DNA from: Streptomyces sp. MH60
GTDB taxonomy: Bacteria; Actinomycetota; Actinomycetes; Streptomycetales; Streptomycetaceae
Direction: 5' to 3'
DNA length: 64,000 nucleotides
NCBI RefSeq assembly: GCF_002939385.1
Contig: NZ_MULI01000001.1
Location: 186,001 to 250,000, forward strand
Positions 7,898-16,373 of the stretch are shown in pieces (within the stretch, counting starts at the first letter, position 1; each line of letters begins with the position of its first letter). A program made the translations under genes and the position numbers. The notes beneath the pieces were generated by a model. It was not told the origin of the DNA. It saw only the letters and a program-made list of their open reading frames with translations, and made no database searches.

Positions 7898-8841
7898 GCC
7901 TGCCCTCCCTTGCGGCCGGCGACCAGGTCGTCGACGCAGACGGTGAGCCGGTCCGGGTCGACGGGGGCGCGGTCCTCGACCCGCTCGCCGGCGCCCGGCC
8001 GGACGCGGCTGGTCAGCCAGGCGGCCAGATGACGGTGGCACGCGCGCCGGTCGGCCGAGGACAGCGGCGCCCGCCCGATCGCCGAGGCGAAGCCCCAGAC
8101 GTACTCGGCGAGCAACCGTGGCGTCGGATGCAGCGGGCCCGCCCGGCGCGGGTCCAGGTTGACGCACCGGGCGCGCTTGGAGGGGTTCGCCCGTTCCGCC
8201 CGGGTCGGGTGGTCGCGGCGGAAGTACAGCAGCTCCGGCACCTGGTGGAAGGGCCCGTGCAGGGTGATCTCGGCGACGAAGGTGCGGTCCGCGTGGTGGT
8301 AGCTGTCGTGCGGCTTCACCCGGCGCAGCATGTCGGCCCGCATGACCCCGTAGAAGTCGTCGCCCCCGGGCTCGAACAGCAGGCTGCGGAAGCGCTCCGG
8401 AGCGCGCGGGGAGTCGGTGGCGAGCCCGTACTCGTAGGGGACCTTCACCTTGCCGTCGCCGTCGATGACCGCCTGGCCGCTGTGCGCCAGGACCACGTCC
8501 GGCCGCTCGTCCAGCGCCTCGACGCAGCGGCGCAGCAGGTCCCGCGCGTACAGGTCGTCGTGCGAGGCCCACTTGAACAGCTCGCCGCGGCACTCGGTGA
8601 ACACGTGGTTGTGGTTCGGGGCGGCGCCGATGTTCCGGGTCAGCCGGAGGTACCGGATGCGGGAGTCCCGCGCGGCGTACCGGCGGCAGATGTCCTGGGT
8701 GCCGTCGGTCGAGGCGTTGTCGGATATCACCAGTTCGAAGTCTTCGTAGGTCTGGCCGAGCAGGGCGTCCAGCGCCTCGGCGAGGTATTCCTCGCCGTTG
8801 TAGACGGGCAGGCCGATGCTCAGCCGGGGGTGGGGGGTCAT
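7894..8841 (-). CDS. Family 2 glycosyltransferase
   Basis: A 315-residue cytoplasmic or membrane-associated GT-A enzyme. The N-terminus SIGLPVYNGEEYLAEALDALLGQTYEDFELVISDNASTDGT is the classic GT2 nucleotide-binding half, and the DxD-like metal site is KWASHDDLY. It would transfer one sugar of the repeat unit to the lipid-linked oligosaccharide. No transmembrane helices are evident, so it is a single-sugar transferase rather than a processive synthase. ATG at 8841 overlaps the stop of the flippase gene. Confidence 0.88.
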   Translation of the reverse strand: MTPHPRLSIGLPVYNGEEYLAEALDALLGQTYEDFELVISDNASTDGTQDICRRYAARDSRIRYLRLTRNIGAAPNHNHVFTECRGELFKWASHDDLYARDLLRRCVEALDERPDVVLAHSGQAVIDGDGKVKVPYEYGLATDSPRAPERFRSLLFEPGGDDFYGVMRADMLRRVKPHDSYHHADRTFVAEITLHGPFHQVPELLYFRRDHPTRAERANPSKRARCVNLDPRRAGPLHPTPRLLAEYVWGFASAIGRAPLSSADRRACHRHLAAWLTSRVRPGAGERVEDRAPVDPDRLTVCVDDLVAGRKGGQA

Positions 8842-10136
8842 GTGTTCCTCACTTCGGGGATGGGATGGTCGTGGCGCTCGCGCAGGGCGGCCCGCAGCTG
8901 CAGCCACCACACGGCCGAGCCGCAGACGGACGCGGCGGCGGCGCCCCAGGCCGAACCGACCGTGCCGCCCGCGACCGCGCCTCCGAGCCCGCCGGCGACA
9001 TAGCAGGCGGAGGCGAACAACTGGCAGCGCAGACTGCGCCGGGCCGCGGCGAGCGCCCGCAGTCCGGCCGCCGCGCCGGTGCCGAGCCCGGCGCCCGCGA
9101 CGCTGAGCGTGACCGGCACGATGAGTTCCGAGGCACCGCTCCAGACGTCGCCGAGCACGAACTCGCCGAGCCGGTCCGGCACCAGCAGCAGCGCCGCGCC
9201 CCACAGCAGCGCGGCGACGCTCTGCCCGGCGCCGAGCAGGAAACAGAACTTCCCGAGCCGCTGAGGGGCCTGCCGCAGTACCCGCGCCGACTCCGCCACG
9301 GTGACCAGCGACAGCCCCATCAGCACCGCGAGGAACGGCCCGAGCAGCAGCTCCGCGCCGCGGATCACGCCCACCGCGCCGACGCCGACGATCGCGCCGA
9401 GCCCGTACGCCCGTATCTGGCCCGCGCCGCTGACACCGACGTTCTCGACCAGGTAGCGGTAGCCGAGGTCGCGGTGGTCGCGGTGCCACTCGCGCGCTCC
9501 GGTGGGCCGGGGCCGGATGCCGGACTGGAAGCAGCCGTACACCGCCGCCACCGCGGCGGACCCGCCCCAGGCGAGCAGGAAGGCCGGCACCGTGCCCACC
9601 CGGGCCGCCACGACCATGGCCGGGACCAGCGCGACGGCCCACACCACGTCGTTGACGAACGCCTTGCGGCCGACGCCGGCGGCGAAGAACGAGTAACGCC
9701 AGGCATCCTGGAGCAGCAGCCCCGGCAGCACGATGCCGAGCGCGGCGAACGCGGCCCCCACCTGGCCGCCGATGCCCAGCCCGGCGGCCAGGGACACCAT
9801 GCCGATCCCGGCGCCGACGAGGAGCGCCGCACCGGAGGCCCGGGCCACCGCCCCGCGCCAGGACGACTCCGGCACGGCGCTGAAGCGCACCACGAGCGGG
9901 TCGGTGGCCAGCCCGCGCGAGACGTTGAGGACCACTCCGTAGGTGACCCAGGCCAGGCTGAACACCCCGAACGCGGTCAGTCCGAGCGAGCGTGCCACGT
10001 AGATGCCCACCACGAAGTTGGACAGGCTGGAGGCCGCCTGGTCGGCCAGCCCCCAGGACAGCCTGCCGACGACGCCCCGCCGGGCGGCCCCCGCCGGTGT
10101 CGTCGTCTTCTCCCCTTCGACGGTCATCGGCGTCAC
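8838..10136 (-). CDS. Wzx-like polysaccharide flippase
   Basis: A 432-residue membrane protein with about 12 hydrophobic helices and few charged residues within them, starting LSWGLADQAASSLSNFVVGIYVARSLG, the usual N-terminus of oligosaccharide flippases in the MATE/MOP superfamily. It would move the lipid-linked repeat unit across the membrane before polymerisation by the Wzy-like protein at 16.4-17.6 kb. GTG at 10136 overlaps the preceding stop (GTGA); ATG at 10127 is an alternative. It sits among sugar-modifying genes, as flippases in Wzx/Wzy loci do. Confidence 0.82.
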   Translation of the reverse strand: MTPMTVEGEKTTTPAGAARRGVVGRLSWGLADQAASSLSNFVVGIYVARSLGLTAFGVFSLAWVTYGVVLNVSRGLATDPLVVRFSAVPESSWRGAVARASGAALLVGAGIGMVSLAAGLGIGGQVGAAFAALGIVLPGLLLQDAWRYSFFAAGVGRKAFVNDVVWAVALVPAMVVAARVGTVPAFLLAWGGSAAVAAVYGCFQSGIRPRPTGAREWHRDHRDLGYRYLVENVGVSGAGQIRAYGLGAIVGVGAVGVIRGAELLLGPFLAVLMGLSLVTVAESARVLRQAPQRLGKFCFLLGAGQSVAALLWGAALLLVPDRLGEFVLGDVWSGASELIVPVTLSVAGAGLGTGAAAGLRALAAARRSLRCQLFASACYVAGGLGGAVAGGTVGSAWGAAAASVCGSAVWWLQLRAALRERHDHPIPEVRNT

Positions 10137-11407
10137 GCCTTGATCAGTCCGGCGCCGTGCAGGGCGTCGGCCGCCGCGGTGACGGTGTCGAACGGCAGCC
10201 CCGAGCGCTCGGCCACGTCCAGCAGACCGTGCTCGCCGTCGGAGAGGCTGAGCACCCAGAGCATGGCCATCTGGGCCTGCTTCGCGTCACTGCGGCCGCC
10301 CAGCGAGTCGTACAGGCCGCGCCGCCCCAACTGCGGCTCCCCGTACGGACTGAGGTTGACGTACCGCCGGTTGCGGTCCAGTACGGCGAACGCCTCGCGG
10401 CAGACGGCCAGCGTGTCCGCCATCGCCGCCGGGGAGACGAAGTCCAGGTTGTCCGCCGACGTGTGGTATTCGGGGTAGCCCGCGTACGGGGTCCGGGTGA
10501 GCGAGCCCACGCCGAGGTCGAACCCGGGCGAGCAGTACTGCCGCTCGTCGTAGCCGTACGGCGTGAACTCGGTGACGCGGTGCGGGCGTTGCGACGCGGT
10601 CAGCACATGCCGCAGCACCCGGTCGATCTCCGCGTCGCCGCGCCTGCTCTGCTTGTACGTCAGCTGTCCCGGGTCGCCCGCGCAGGCCAGCACCAGGCCG
10701 TGCTTGACCCGCTCGACCCGCTCCCGGTTGCGGGCCAGCCAGGTGATCGCCCCGACGGTGCCGGGCGCGAAGATGAACCGGTAGGTGTAGTAAGGGTTCC
10801 GCTCCGCCAGTTCCCGGGCCAGGAACGTCGCCACCGCGATGCCGGCCAGGTTGTCGTTGGCCAGCGACGGGTGGCACGTGTGACAGGAGACGATCACCTC
10901 GTCCGGCACCTGACCGGGGACCACGTGCTCGGCGTAGGTGAGGTGGCCGTCCGCCAGGGTGGAGTCGATGCGGACCTCGTAGTCGCCCTCCGGCAGTGCG
11001 TCGAGCGTCTCCTGGGCCAGGCAGAACCCCCACTCCCGCTGGTAGTAACTCGTGCGGTACGGCACCCAGGACGGCTGCTCCGGCAGGGTGTGCAGGTGCG
11101 GGCGCAGCTCGGCCAGCGGCATGGTCGCCGACACCGGCACGCTGTAGCCGAGCACGTGGAGGCTCGACGCGGCGAAGTCGACGACCCGGCGGCCGGCGGC
11201 GTCGGCGACGTACGCGTCCCGGATGTTCCACTCCTGCGGCACCGTCCAGTCGAGCACCTGCGTCCCGGTCGGTACCTCGTGCACGTGCAGAGGGATGTAC
11301 TCGTCGACGATCCGCAGGGTGGCGCGCACCCCGTCGCCGGTGATGCTCCGGCACAGCGGGTACATCCGCTCCACCAGGGCGTACATCTCCTCTCCTGGCT
11401 CGGTCAT
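10133..11407 (-). CDS. DUF4910 / aminopeptidase-like protein with winged-helix tail
   Basis: A 424-residue protein. The N-terminal half has the DUF2172-type insert, and the core shows a metal-peptidase-like motif CHTCHPSLANDNLAGIAVA, resembling M28 aminopeptidases, with a further possible ligand region PEYHTSADNLDF. The C-terminal 70 residues (DAKQAQMAMLWVLSLSDGEHGLLDVAERSGLPFDTV) look like a winged helix. Such proteins occur in many sugar-modification loci; the reaction is not established, though hydrolysis of an amide on a sugar or its precursor would fit the zinc-peptidase fold. It overlaps both neighbours by 4 bases. Confidence 0.75.
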   Translation of the reverse strand: MTEPGEEMYALVERMYPLCRSITGDGVRATLRIVDEYIPLHVHEVPTGTQVLDWTVPQEWNIRDAYVADAAGRRVVDFAASSLHVLGYSVPVSATMPLAELRPHLHTLPEQPSWVPYRTSYYQREWGFCLAQETLDALPEGDYEVRIDSTLADGHLTYAEHVVPGQVPDEVIVSCHTCHPSLANDNLAGIAVATFLARELAERNPYYTYRFIFAPGTVGAITWLARNRERVERVKHGLVLACAGDPGQLTYKQSRRGDAEIDRVLRHVLTASQRPHRVTEFTPYGYDERQYCSPGFDLGVGSLTRTPYAGYPEYHTSADNLDFVSPAAMADTLAVCREAFAVLDRNRRYVNLSPYGEPQLGRRGLYDSLGGRSDAKQAQMAMLWVLSLSDGEHGLLDVAERSGLPFDTVTAAADALHGAGLIKA

Positions 11408-12429
11408 CGGCGCCACCGCAGGGTGTCGTCGACGGCGCCGGTCTCGGAGGCCGCGCGCAGCACGGCGAGGCGGGTGAAACGCCGCTCGAAGTCCTCCCGG
11501 GTCAGCCCGTGCTTCCGGTAGGCGTCGGCGAGTTCGAGCGCGCCCTGCTTCACCGTCCACTCGCAGTCGAAGCCGGGGACCGCGGCCCGGAACCGGGAGA
11601 AGTCCACCCGGTACGAGCGCGGGTCGGCGCCCGTCTCCCCGGTGATCACCACCTTCGAGCCGGACACCGCGGCGGCCACCTCCTCGGCGATCTCGGCGAC
11701 CGTGACGTTGTTGACCTCGCTGCCGATGTTGAACGCCCGGTCGTGCACCGCCTCGCGCGGGGCGACCAGCGCGGCGGCGAAGGCCCGGGCGATGTCGGCG
11801 GCGTGCACCAGGGGACGCCACGGGGTGCCGTCGGAGAGCACGAGCACCTCACCCGACAGCAGCGCGTGGCCCACCAGGTTGTTCAGCACGATGTCCGCGC
11901 GCAGCCGGGGCGAGTAGCCGAAGGCGGTGGCGTTGCGCATGTACACCGGGCTGAAGTCGCCGTCGGACAGCGCGTGCAGATCGTCCTCCACCCGCACCTT
12001 GGACTCCGCGTACGGCGTCACCGGGCGCAGCGGGGCGTCCTCGGTCACCAGGTCGCCGCCGCCCGCGGCGCCGTAGACCGAGCACGTCGAGGCGTACAGG
12101 AAGCGCTGCACCCCGGCGTCGCGGGCGAGCCGGGCCAGCCGCACCGACGCGTGGTGGTTGATGTCGTAGGTCAGCTCGGGTGCCAGCGATCCCAGCGGGT
12201 CGTTGGAGAGCGCGGCCAGGTGGATCACCGCGTCCACCCCGGCCACGTGCTCGGCCGTGAGGTCGCGCAGGTCCACCCGCCGTCCCGGGGGGTCGGCGGG
12301 TGCCGGTCCCAGGACGCAGTCGGCGAACAGGCCGGCGTCCAGCCCGACGACCTCGTGTCCGGCGGCCGTGAGGACCGGTGCCATCACGGTGCCCAGGTAG
12401 CCCTGGTGTCCGGTGAGCAGTACGCGCAA
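11404..12429 (-). CDS. NAD-dependent epimerase/dehydratase (extended SDR)
   Basis: A 341-residue nucleotide-sugar enzyme. The NAD motif is TGHQGYLG at residues 6-13, the catalytic Ser/Tyr/Lys set is in STCSVYG and PYAESK, and the second half has sugar-nucleotide binding features (RNATAFGYSPRLRADIVLNNL). Typical length for UDP/CDP-sugar 4-epimerases and 4,6-dehydratases. The substrate cannot be told from sequence; by position next to a glucose-1-phosphate cytidylyltransferase and a C-methyltransferase it probably acts on a CDP- or dTDP-linked deoxysugar. It starts 3 bases after the PIG-L gene ends. Confidence 0.85.
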   Translation of the reverse strand: MRVLLTGHQGYLGTVMAPVLTAAGHEVVGLDAGLFADCVLGPAPADPPGRRVDLRDLTAEHVAGVDAVIHLAALSNDPLGSLAPELTYDINHHASVRLARLARDAGVQRFLYASTCSVYGAAGGGDLVTEDAPLRPVTPYAESKVRVEDDLHALSDGDFSPVYMRNATAFGYSPRLRADIVLNNLVGHALLSGEVLVLSDGTPWRPLVHAADIARAFAAALVAPREAVHDRAFNIGSEVNNVTVAEIAEEVAAAVSGSKVVITGETGADPRSYRVDFSRFRAAVPGFDCEWTVKQGALELADAYRKHGLTREDFERRFTRLAVLRAASETGAVDDTLRWRR

Positions 12430-12432
12430 GGT

Positions 12433-13080
12433 TCAACCCCCCAGGTTGAGAGTGAGTTTGGCGACGTCGAACGCCTCGGCGTAGCGGGCGTGGCATTCGA
12501 TGCCGCGGATCCGGGCCAGGCCCAGGAAGGCCTCCCGGTCGTACCAGGGACGGTGCCGCTGCGAGGGGTAGTGCTCCTGCAGCAGCCGCACCTTCCGTTC
12601 GGCGACCTCCGGCGACAGCGGCTGGTACGCCGACGGGCGGCCCAGGTCGCCGTCCCACTTGACGATCTCGTAGCGGAGCACGAGGTGGTCGCGGAACGCG
12701 GTGGTCATCAGCTTCGCCAGGCCGCGGTGGTCCTGGTGCGCGTCGTCGGTGCGCGGGGCCAGGACGAGGTCCGGTTCGGTCCGCTCCCGCAGCTCCTCGA
12801 CCGCCGTCTTCGCCTCCTCCCAGTGGGCCGGCATCCGGCCGTCCGGCAGCTTGAGCACCGTCAGCCGCAGATCGGCGTCCGGGCAGAAGGCGGCGAGCGC
12901 GGCCCGCTCCTCCTGCTCCCGTTCGCCGCCACCGCCGGAGAGCACCAGCGCGTCGACGCGGACGCCCGGGCGTGCCAGGCACAGCGTCAGCAGGGTGCCG
13001 CCGGCGCCGATGGCGATGTCGTCGCAGTGCGCGCCCACCGCGACGATCCGGTCCGGGCGCCCGGCGCCGAGCCGGATCAC
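12433..13080 (-). CDS. PIG-L family deacetylase
   Basis: A 215-residue protein with the metal-binding pattern of N-acetylglucosaminyl-PI deacetylases: VGAHCDDIAIGAGGTL (His-x-Asp-Asp) and DDAHQDHRGLA (second His group). Family members deacetylate an N-acetylated sugar or amine using zinc. In this locus a sugar intermediate is the likely substrate. The GTG start at 13080 overlaps the preceding stop as GTGA; no better start exists upstream within this frame. The first metal motif has Cys where Pro is common (AHPDD), a tolerated variant. Confidence 0.85.
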   Translation of the reverse strand: MIRLGAGRPDRIVAVGAHCDDIAIGAGGTLLTLCLARPGVRVDALVLSGGGGEREQEERAALAAFCPDADLRLTVLKLPDGRMPAHWEEAKTAVEELRERTEPDLVLAPRTDDAHQDHRGLAKLMTTAFRDHLVLRYEIVKWDGDLGRPSAYQPLSPEVAERKVRLLQEHYPSQRHRPWYDREAFLGLARIRGIECHARYAEAFDVAKLTLNLGG

Positions 13081-13886
13081 GCGGTCCTCACCCCGGCGCG
13101 CCCACCGGCACCGTCCCGCTCCCACACGGCCCACGGGCGCTCGCCCCGGGCGTAGGCGGCATCGAGCGCGGCCCGCTCCTTCACGGTGTCCGTCGGCTTC
13201 CAGAAGCCGCGGTGCTGGTGCGCCACCAGCCGTCCTCGCTTGGCCAGTTGGGTGCAGCCGTCGGCCACCAGGTCCCCGTCCTCCGGTATGTGGTCGAAGA
13301 CCTCCTGACGGAGCACGAAGTAGCCGCCGTTCTCCCACAGCGGCAGGTCGCTCACCGGAGTGATGCCGCCCACCAGACCGTCCTCGCCCAGGTCCACGCA
13401 GTGGAACGAGGACTGCGGCGGCACCACCATCATCGACGCCCCGGCGTCCCGCCGCGCGAAGGCGTCGATCATCCGCGGCAGGGGTGCGTCGGTGAGCACG
13501 TCGGCGTAGTTGGCGAGGAACATCTCGTCTCCGTCCAGATGGTGCCGCACCCGGCGCAGCCGCTCCCCGATGGGCGACTCGATGCCGGTCTGCGCGAAGG
13601 TGATCGTCCAGTCGGCTATGTCGGCGGACAGCAACTCGGTCCGCCCGCCCCGCAGTACGAAGTCGTTGGACGTCGTCTCCTCGTAGTTGAGGAAGAAGTC
13701 CTTGATGTGGTGGGCCCCGTAGCCGAGGCACAGGATGAACTCCTTGTGCCCGAAGTGCGCGTAGTAGCGCATGACGTGCCAGATCAGCGGCCGCGGCCCG
13801 ACCATCGCCATCGGCTTGGGCACGTCGTCGGAGGCGCCCTCGCGCATCCGCATCCCGTAACCGCCGCAGAACAGTACGACCTTCAT
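13077..13886 (-). CDS. Glucose-1-phosphate cytidylyltransferase-like enzyme (RfbF family)
   Basis: A 269-residue sugar nucleotidyltransferase. The signature is FCGGYGMRMRE at the N-terminus (nucleotide loop), PKPMAMVGPRPLIWHVM, and LGYGAHHIKDFFLNYEE, which is specific to the RfbF/glucose-1-phosphate cytidylyltransferase subgroup. It would make a CDP-hexose, the entry point to 3,6-dideoxy- and branched-chain CDP-sugars. The usual partner CDP-glucose 4,6-dehydratase is not obvious, unless the SDR at 11.4-12.4 kb fills that role. ATGA overlap with the upstream C-methyltransferase gene supports a shared product. Confidence 0.85.
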   Translation of the reverse strand: MKVVLFCGGYGMRMREGASDDVPKPMAMVGPRPLIWHVMRYYAHFGHKEFILCLGYGAHHIKDFFLNYEETTSNDFVLRGGRTELLSADIADWTITFAQTGIESPIGERLRRVRHHLDGDEMFLANYADVLTDAPLPRMIDAFARRDAGASMMVVPPQSSFHCVDLGEDGLVGGITPVSDLPLWENGGYFVLRQEVFDHIPEDGDLVADGCTQLAKRGRLVAHQHRGFWKPTDTVKERAALDAAYARGERPWAVWERDGAGGRAGVRTA

Positions 13887-15133
13887 GCTGTGACCTCTCG
13901 GGACGCAACCTCGACAACGCTCAGTTCCGGGATGGGAAACACCAGCCGGCCGCCCCACTCGTGCACGAACGAGAGCTGCTCGACCAGCTCGGCCCGCAGG
14001 TTCCACGGCAGGACGAGGACGTAGTCCGGCCGGTCGGCGGCGATCCGCTCCGGCGGCAGGATCGGGATGCGGGTGCCCGGCGTGAAACTGCCGTGCTTGT
14101 AGGGGTTGCGGTCGACCGTGTACGCGAGCAGGTCGGGCCGGATGCCGCAGTGGTTGAGCAGGGTGTTGCCCTTGCCGGGCGCTCCGTAACCGACCACCGT
14201 CTCGCCGCGCTCGGCCGCCTCGATCAGGAACCGCAGCAGGTCCCGGCGCACCTTGGCCACCCGGGCGGAGAACTCGGTGTACCCGGACAGCTCCCGCAGC
14301 CCGGCCGCCTTCTCCCGGTCCAGCACCTCGGCCACCCGCCGGCCCGGCTCACCGGCCACCTCGGCCGGCCGGGCCCACAGCCGGATGGAACCGCCGTGCG
14401 TGGGCAGCAGCTCGACGTCCACGAGGGCCAGTCCGCCACTGGCCAGCGCCCGGATCGCGGACGCGACCGTGTAGTACTGGAAGTGCTCGTGGTAGATCGT
14501 GTCGTACTGGTTCTCCTCGATCAGCGTCAGCAGGTGCTGCACCTCGATCGAGACCCAGCCGTCGTCGGCGACCAGGGCACGCAGCCCCTTGGTGAAGCCG
14601 ACGACGTCCGGGATGTGCGCGTACACGTTGTTGGCCACGACCAGGTCCGCCGGGCCGTGCTCGGCGCGGACGGCCGCGCCGGTGTCCGGGCTCAGGAACT
14701 CCGTGAGCGTGGGCACGCCCGCCTCCCGCGCCGCGGCACCGACGTTCACCGACGGCTCCACGCCGAGGCAGCGGATCCCGCGGTCCACCATGTGCCGCAG
14801 CAGGTACCCGTCGTTGCTCGCGACCTCGACCACGAAGGCGTCCGGGCCGAGGCCCAGCCGCTCCACGGCGCCGGTGACGAAGGTCCGCGCGTGCTCCACC
14901 CAGGAGGTCGAGTAGGAGGAGAAGTACGCGTACTGCGTGAACGTCTCCTCCGGCGTGATCAGCGCGGGGATCTGCGCCAGCCAGCAGTCGGTGCACACCC
15001 GCAGGTGCAGCGGGTACGCCGGCTCGGGCCGGTCCAGTTGGTCCGCGGCGAGGAAGCTCTCGCACGGCGGAGTCGCTCCGAGATCGACGACGCTCTCCAT
15101 CGCCGCCGAACCGCAGAGTCGGCATCGTGTCAT
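13883..15133 (-). CDS. Sugar C-methyltransferase with N-terminal zinc site
   Basis: A 416-residue three-part protein: an N-terminal zinc-binding part with paired CxxC motifs (CRLCGS at 4-9 and CTDCWLAQI at about 47-55), a central SAM domain (FVVEVASNDGYLLRHM, then VVANNVYAHIPD), and a C-terminal Rossmann-like domain (GYGAPGKGNTLLNHCGI). This order is that of NDP-hexose C-methyltransferases such as TylCIII, which methylate C3 of a 4-keto sugar. It implies a branched-chain sugar in the polymer. Four-base overlaps join it to GT4 upstream and the cytidylyltransferase downstream. Confidence 0.88.
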   Translation of the reverse strand: MTRCRLCGSAAMESVVDLGATPPCESFLAADQLDRPEPAYPLHLRVCTDCWLAQIPALITPEETFTQYAYFSSYSTSWVEHARTFVTGAVERLGLGPDAFVVEVASNDGYLLRHMVDRGIRCLGVEPSVNVGAAAREAGVPTLTEFLSPDTGAAVRAEHGPADLVVANNVYAHIPDVVGFTKGLRALVADDGWVSIEVQHLLTLIEENQYDTIYHEHFQYYTVASAIRALASGGLALVDVELLPTHGGSIRLWARPAEVAGEPGRRVAEVLDREKAAGLRELSGYTEFSARVAKVRRDLLRFLIEAAERGETVVGYGAPGKGNTLLNHCGIRPDLLAYTVDRNPYKHGSFTPGTRIPILPPERIAADRPDYVLVLPWNLRAELVEQLSFVHEWGGRLVFPIPELSVVEVASREVTA

Positions 15134-16371
15134 CTACTGCCCCCATCCCCCTTGCCCGCGCGGGTGTCCCCGCCACGAGCCTGTGCCGACCGCCCCGCGA
15201 TCGCGGTGCGGTACCCCTCCAGCAGGCGCTCCAGCCCGACGGCCGGGCTGAACCCCTGCTCGTAACGGCGCCGGGCCGCCCGGCCCATCTCCTGGTTCCG
15301 GTCCGGCTCCGCCGTGATCCGGCGCAGGCACGCCGCGAGCGAGGCGGGCTCGCCCGGCCGGTGCAGCAGCCCGGTCACCTGGTCCTCGACGAGTTCCACG
15401 AAGGCGCCGTGCCCGGCGGCGACGGCCGGGACCCCCGCCGCCATCGCCTCCACGACCACCAGGCCGAACGCCTCCAGCCACGTCGAGGGCGCCACCACGG
15501 CCACCGACCGGGCCAGCGCCCGCCTGCACTGCTCCGGGTCGTACAGACCGACGTACCGCACGTCGTCCCGCCCGGCCGCCCAGGCGGTCACCTCGCGCTC
15601 CAGCGGCCCCGTGCCGGCGATGACGAGCGGGACACCCACACCTTTGGCCGCGGCGAGCTCGTCCCACGCTGCCATCAGCAGCCGCACGCCCTTGGCCTCG
15701 GCGAGCCGGCCCAGATACAGCAGGTGCTCGCCGGCACCCGTACGGCGCTCCTCCGGCTCGGGCACGAAGTTGTGCTTCACCGACAGCCGCCCGGCCGGCA
15801 TCCCGGACCGCACCAGCACCTCGCGCTGCGCCGCGGAGATGCAGAAGAACCGCTCCACACCGGACCACCAGCGCCGCCGGTTGGCCGACAGGCTGACCGC
15901 GAGCGGCACCGTCGCCAGGCGGGAGCCGCGGTAGCAGCCGTGCCGCACGGCGGGCAACGGCGTCGACCCGACGCACTCGGTGCAGGGCCGCCCCTCGCGC
16001 TGCAGCGTGCCGGGCGGGCAGACCTGTGTGTAGTTGTGCAGCGTGGCGACGGCGGGCACCCCGGCGTCGGCGCAGGCGGCCAGCACCGCCGGGGACAGGA
16101 GCGGGAAGACGTTGTGGACGTGCACCACGTCCGGCCGCTCGGCCCGCAGCCGGGCCGCCAGCTCCCTGCGGACCGCCGGGTTCCACGGTACGAGGAGCGG
16201 CAGCGCGGCCTTGCCGGGCAGCGACCGGGCGGCGATGTCGTCACTGCGCCGCTCGAACACCCCGACCCGGTGGCCGGCCGTGCGCAGCAGCTCCACCTCC
16301 TGGTCGACGACGTTGTTCTCGCCGCTCGGCTGGGCCGAGTTGTACCGGTTGTGCACCACGAGCACGTGCAT
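15130..16371 (-). CDS. Family 4 glycosyltransferase
   Basis: A 413-residue GT-B enzyme. The acceptor half starts VLVVHNRYNSAQPSGENNVVDQE; the donor half has the EX7E motif EAFGLVVVEAMAAGVPAVAA. The Cys-rich insert (CPPGTLQREGRPCTECVG ... HGCYRGS) is common in GT4 enzymes of actinobacterial and cyanobacterial exopolysaccharide loci and may bind a metal. It is a retaining transferase using an NDP-sugar on the cytoplasmic side. ATG at 16371 is two bases from the stop of the Wzy-like gene. Confidence 0.88.
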   Translation of the reverse strand: MHVLVVHNRYNSAQPSGENNVVDQEVELLRTAGHRVGVFERRSDDIAARSLPGKAALPLLVPWNPAVRRELAARLRAERPDVVHVHNVFPLLSPAVLAACADAGVPAVATLHNYTQVCPPGTLQREGRPCTECVGSTPLPAVRHGCYRGSRLATVPLAVSLSANRRRWWSGVERFFCISAAQREVLVRSGMPAGRLSVKHNFVPEPEERRTGAGEHLLYLGRLAEAKGVRLLMAAWDELAAAKGVGVPLVIAGTGPLEREVTAWAAGRDDVRYVGLYDPEQCRRALARSVAVVAPSTWLEAFGLVVVEAMAAGVPAVAAGHGAFVELVEDQVTGLLHRPGEPASLAACLRRITAEPDRNQEMGRAARRRYEQGFSPAVGLERLLEGYRTAIAGRSAQARGGDTRAGKGDGGSR

Positions 16372-16373
16372 GC

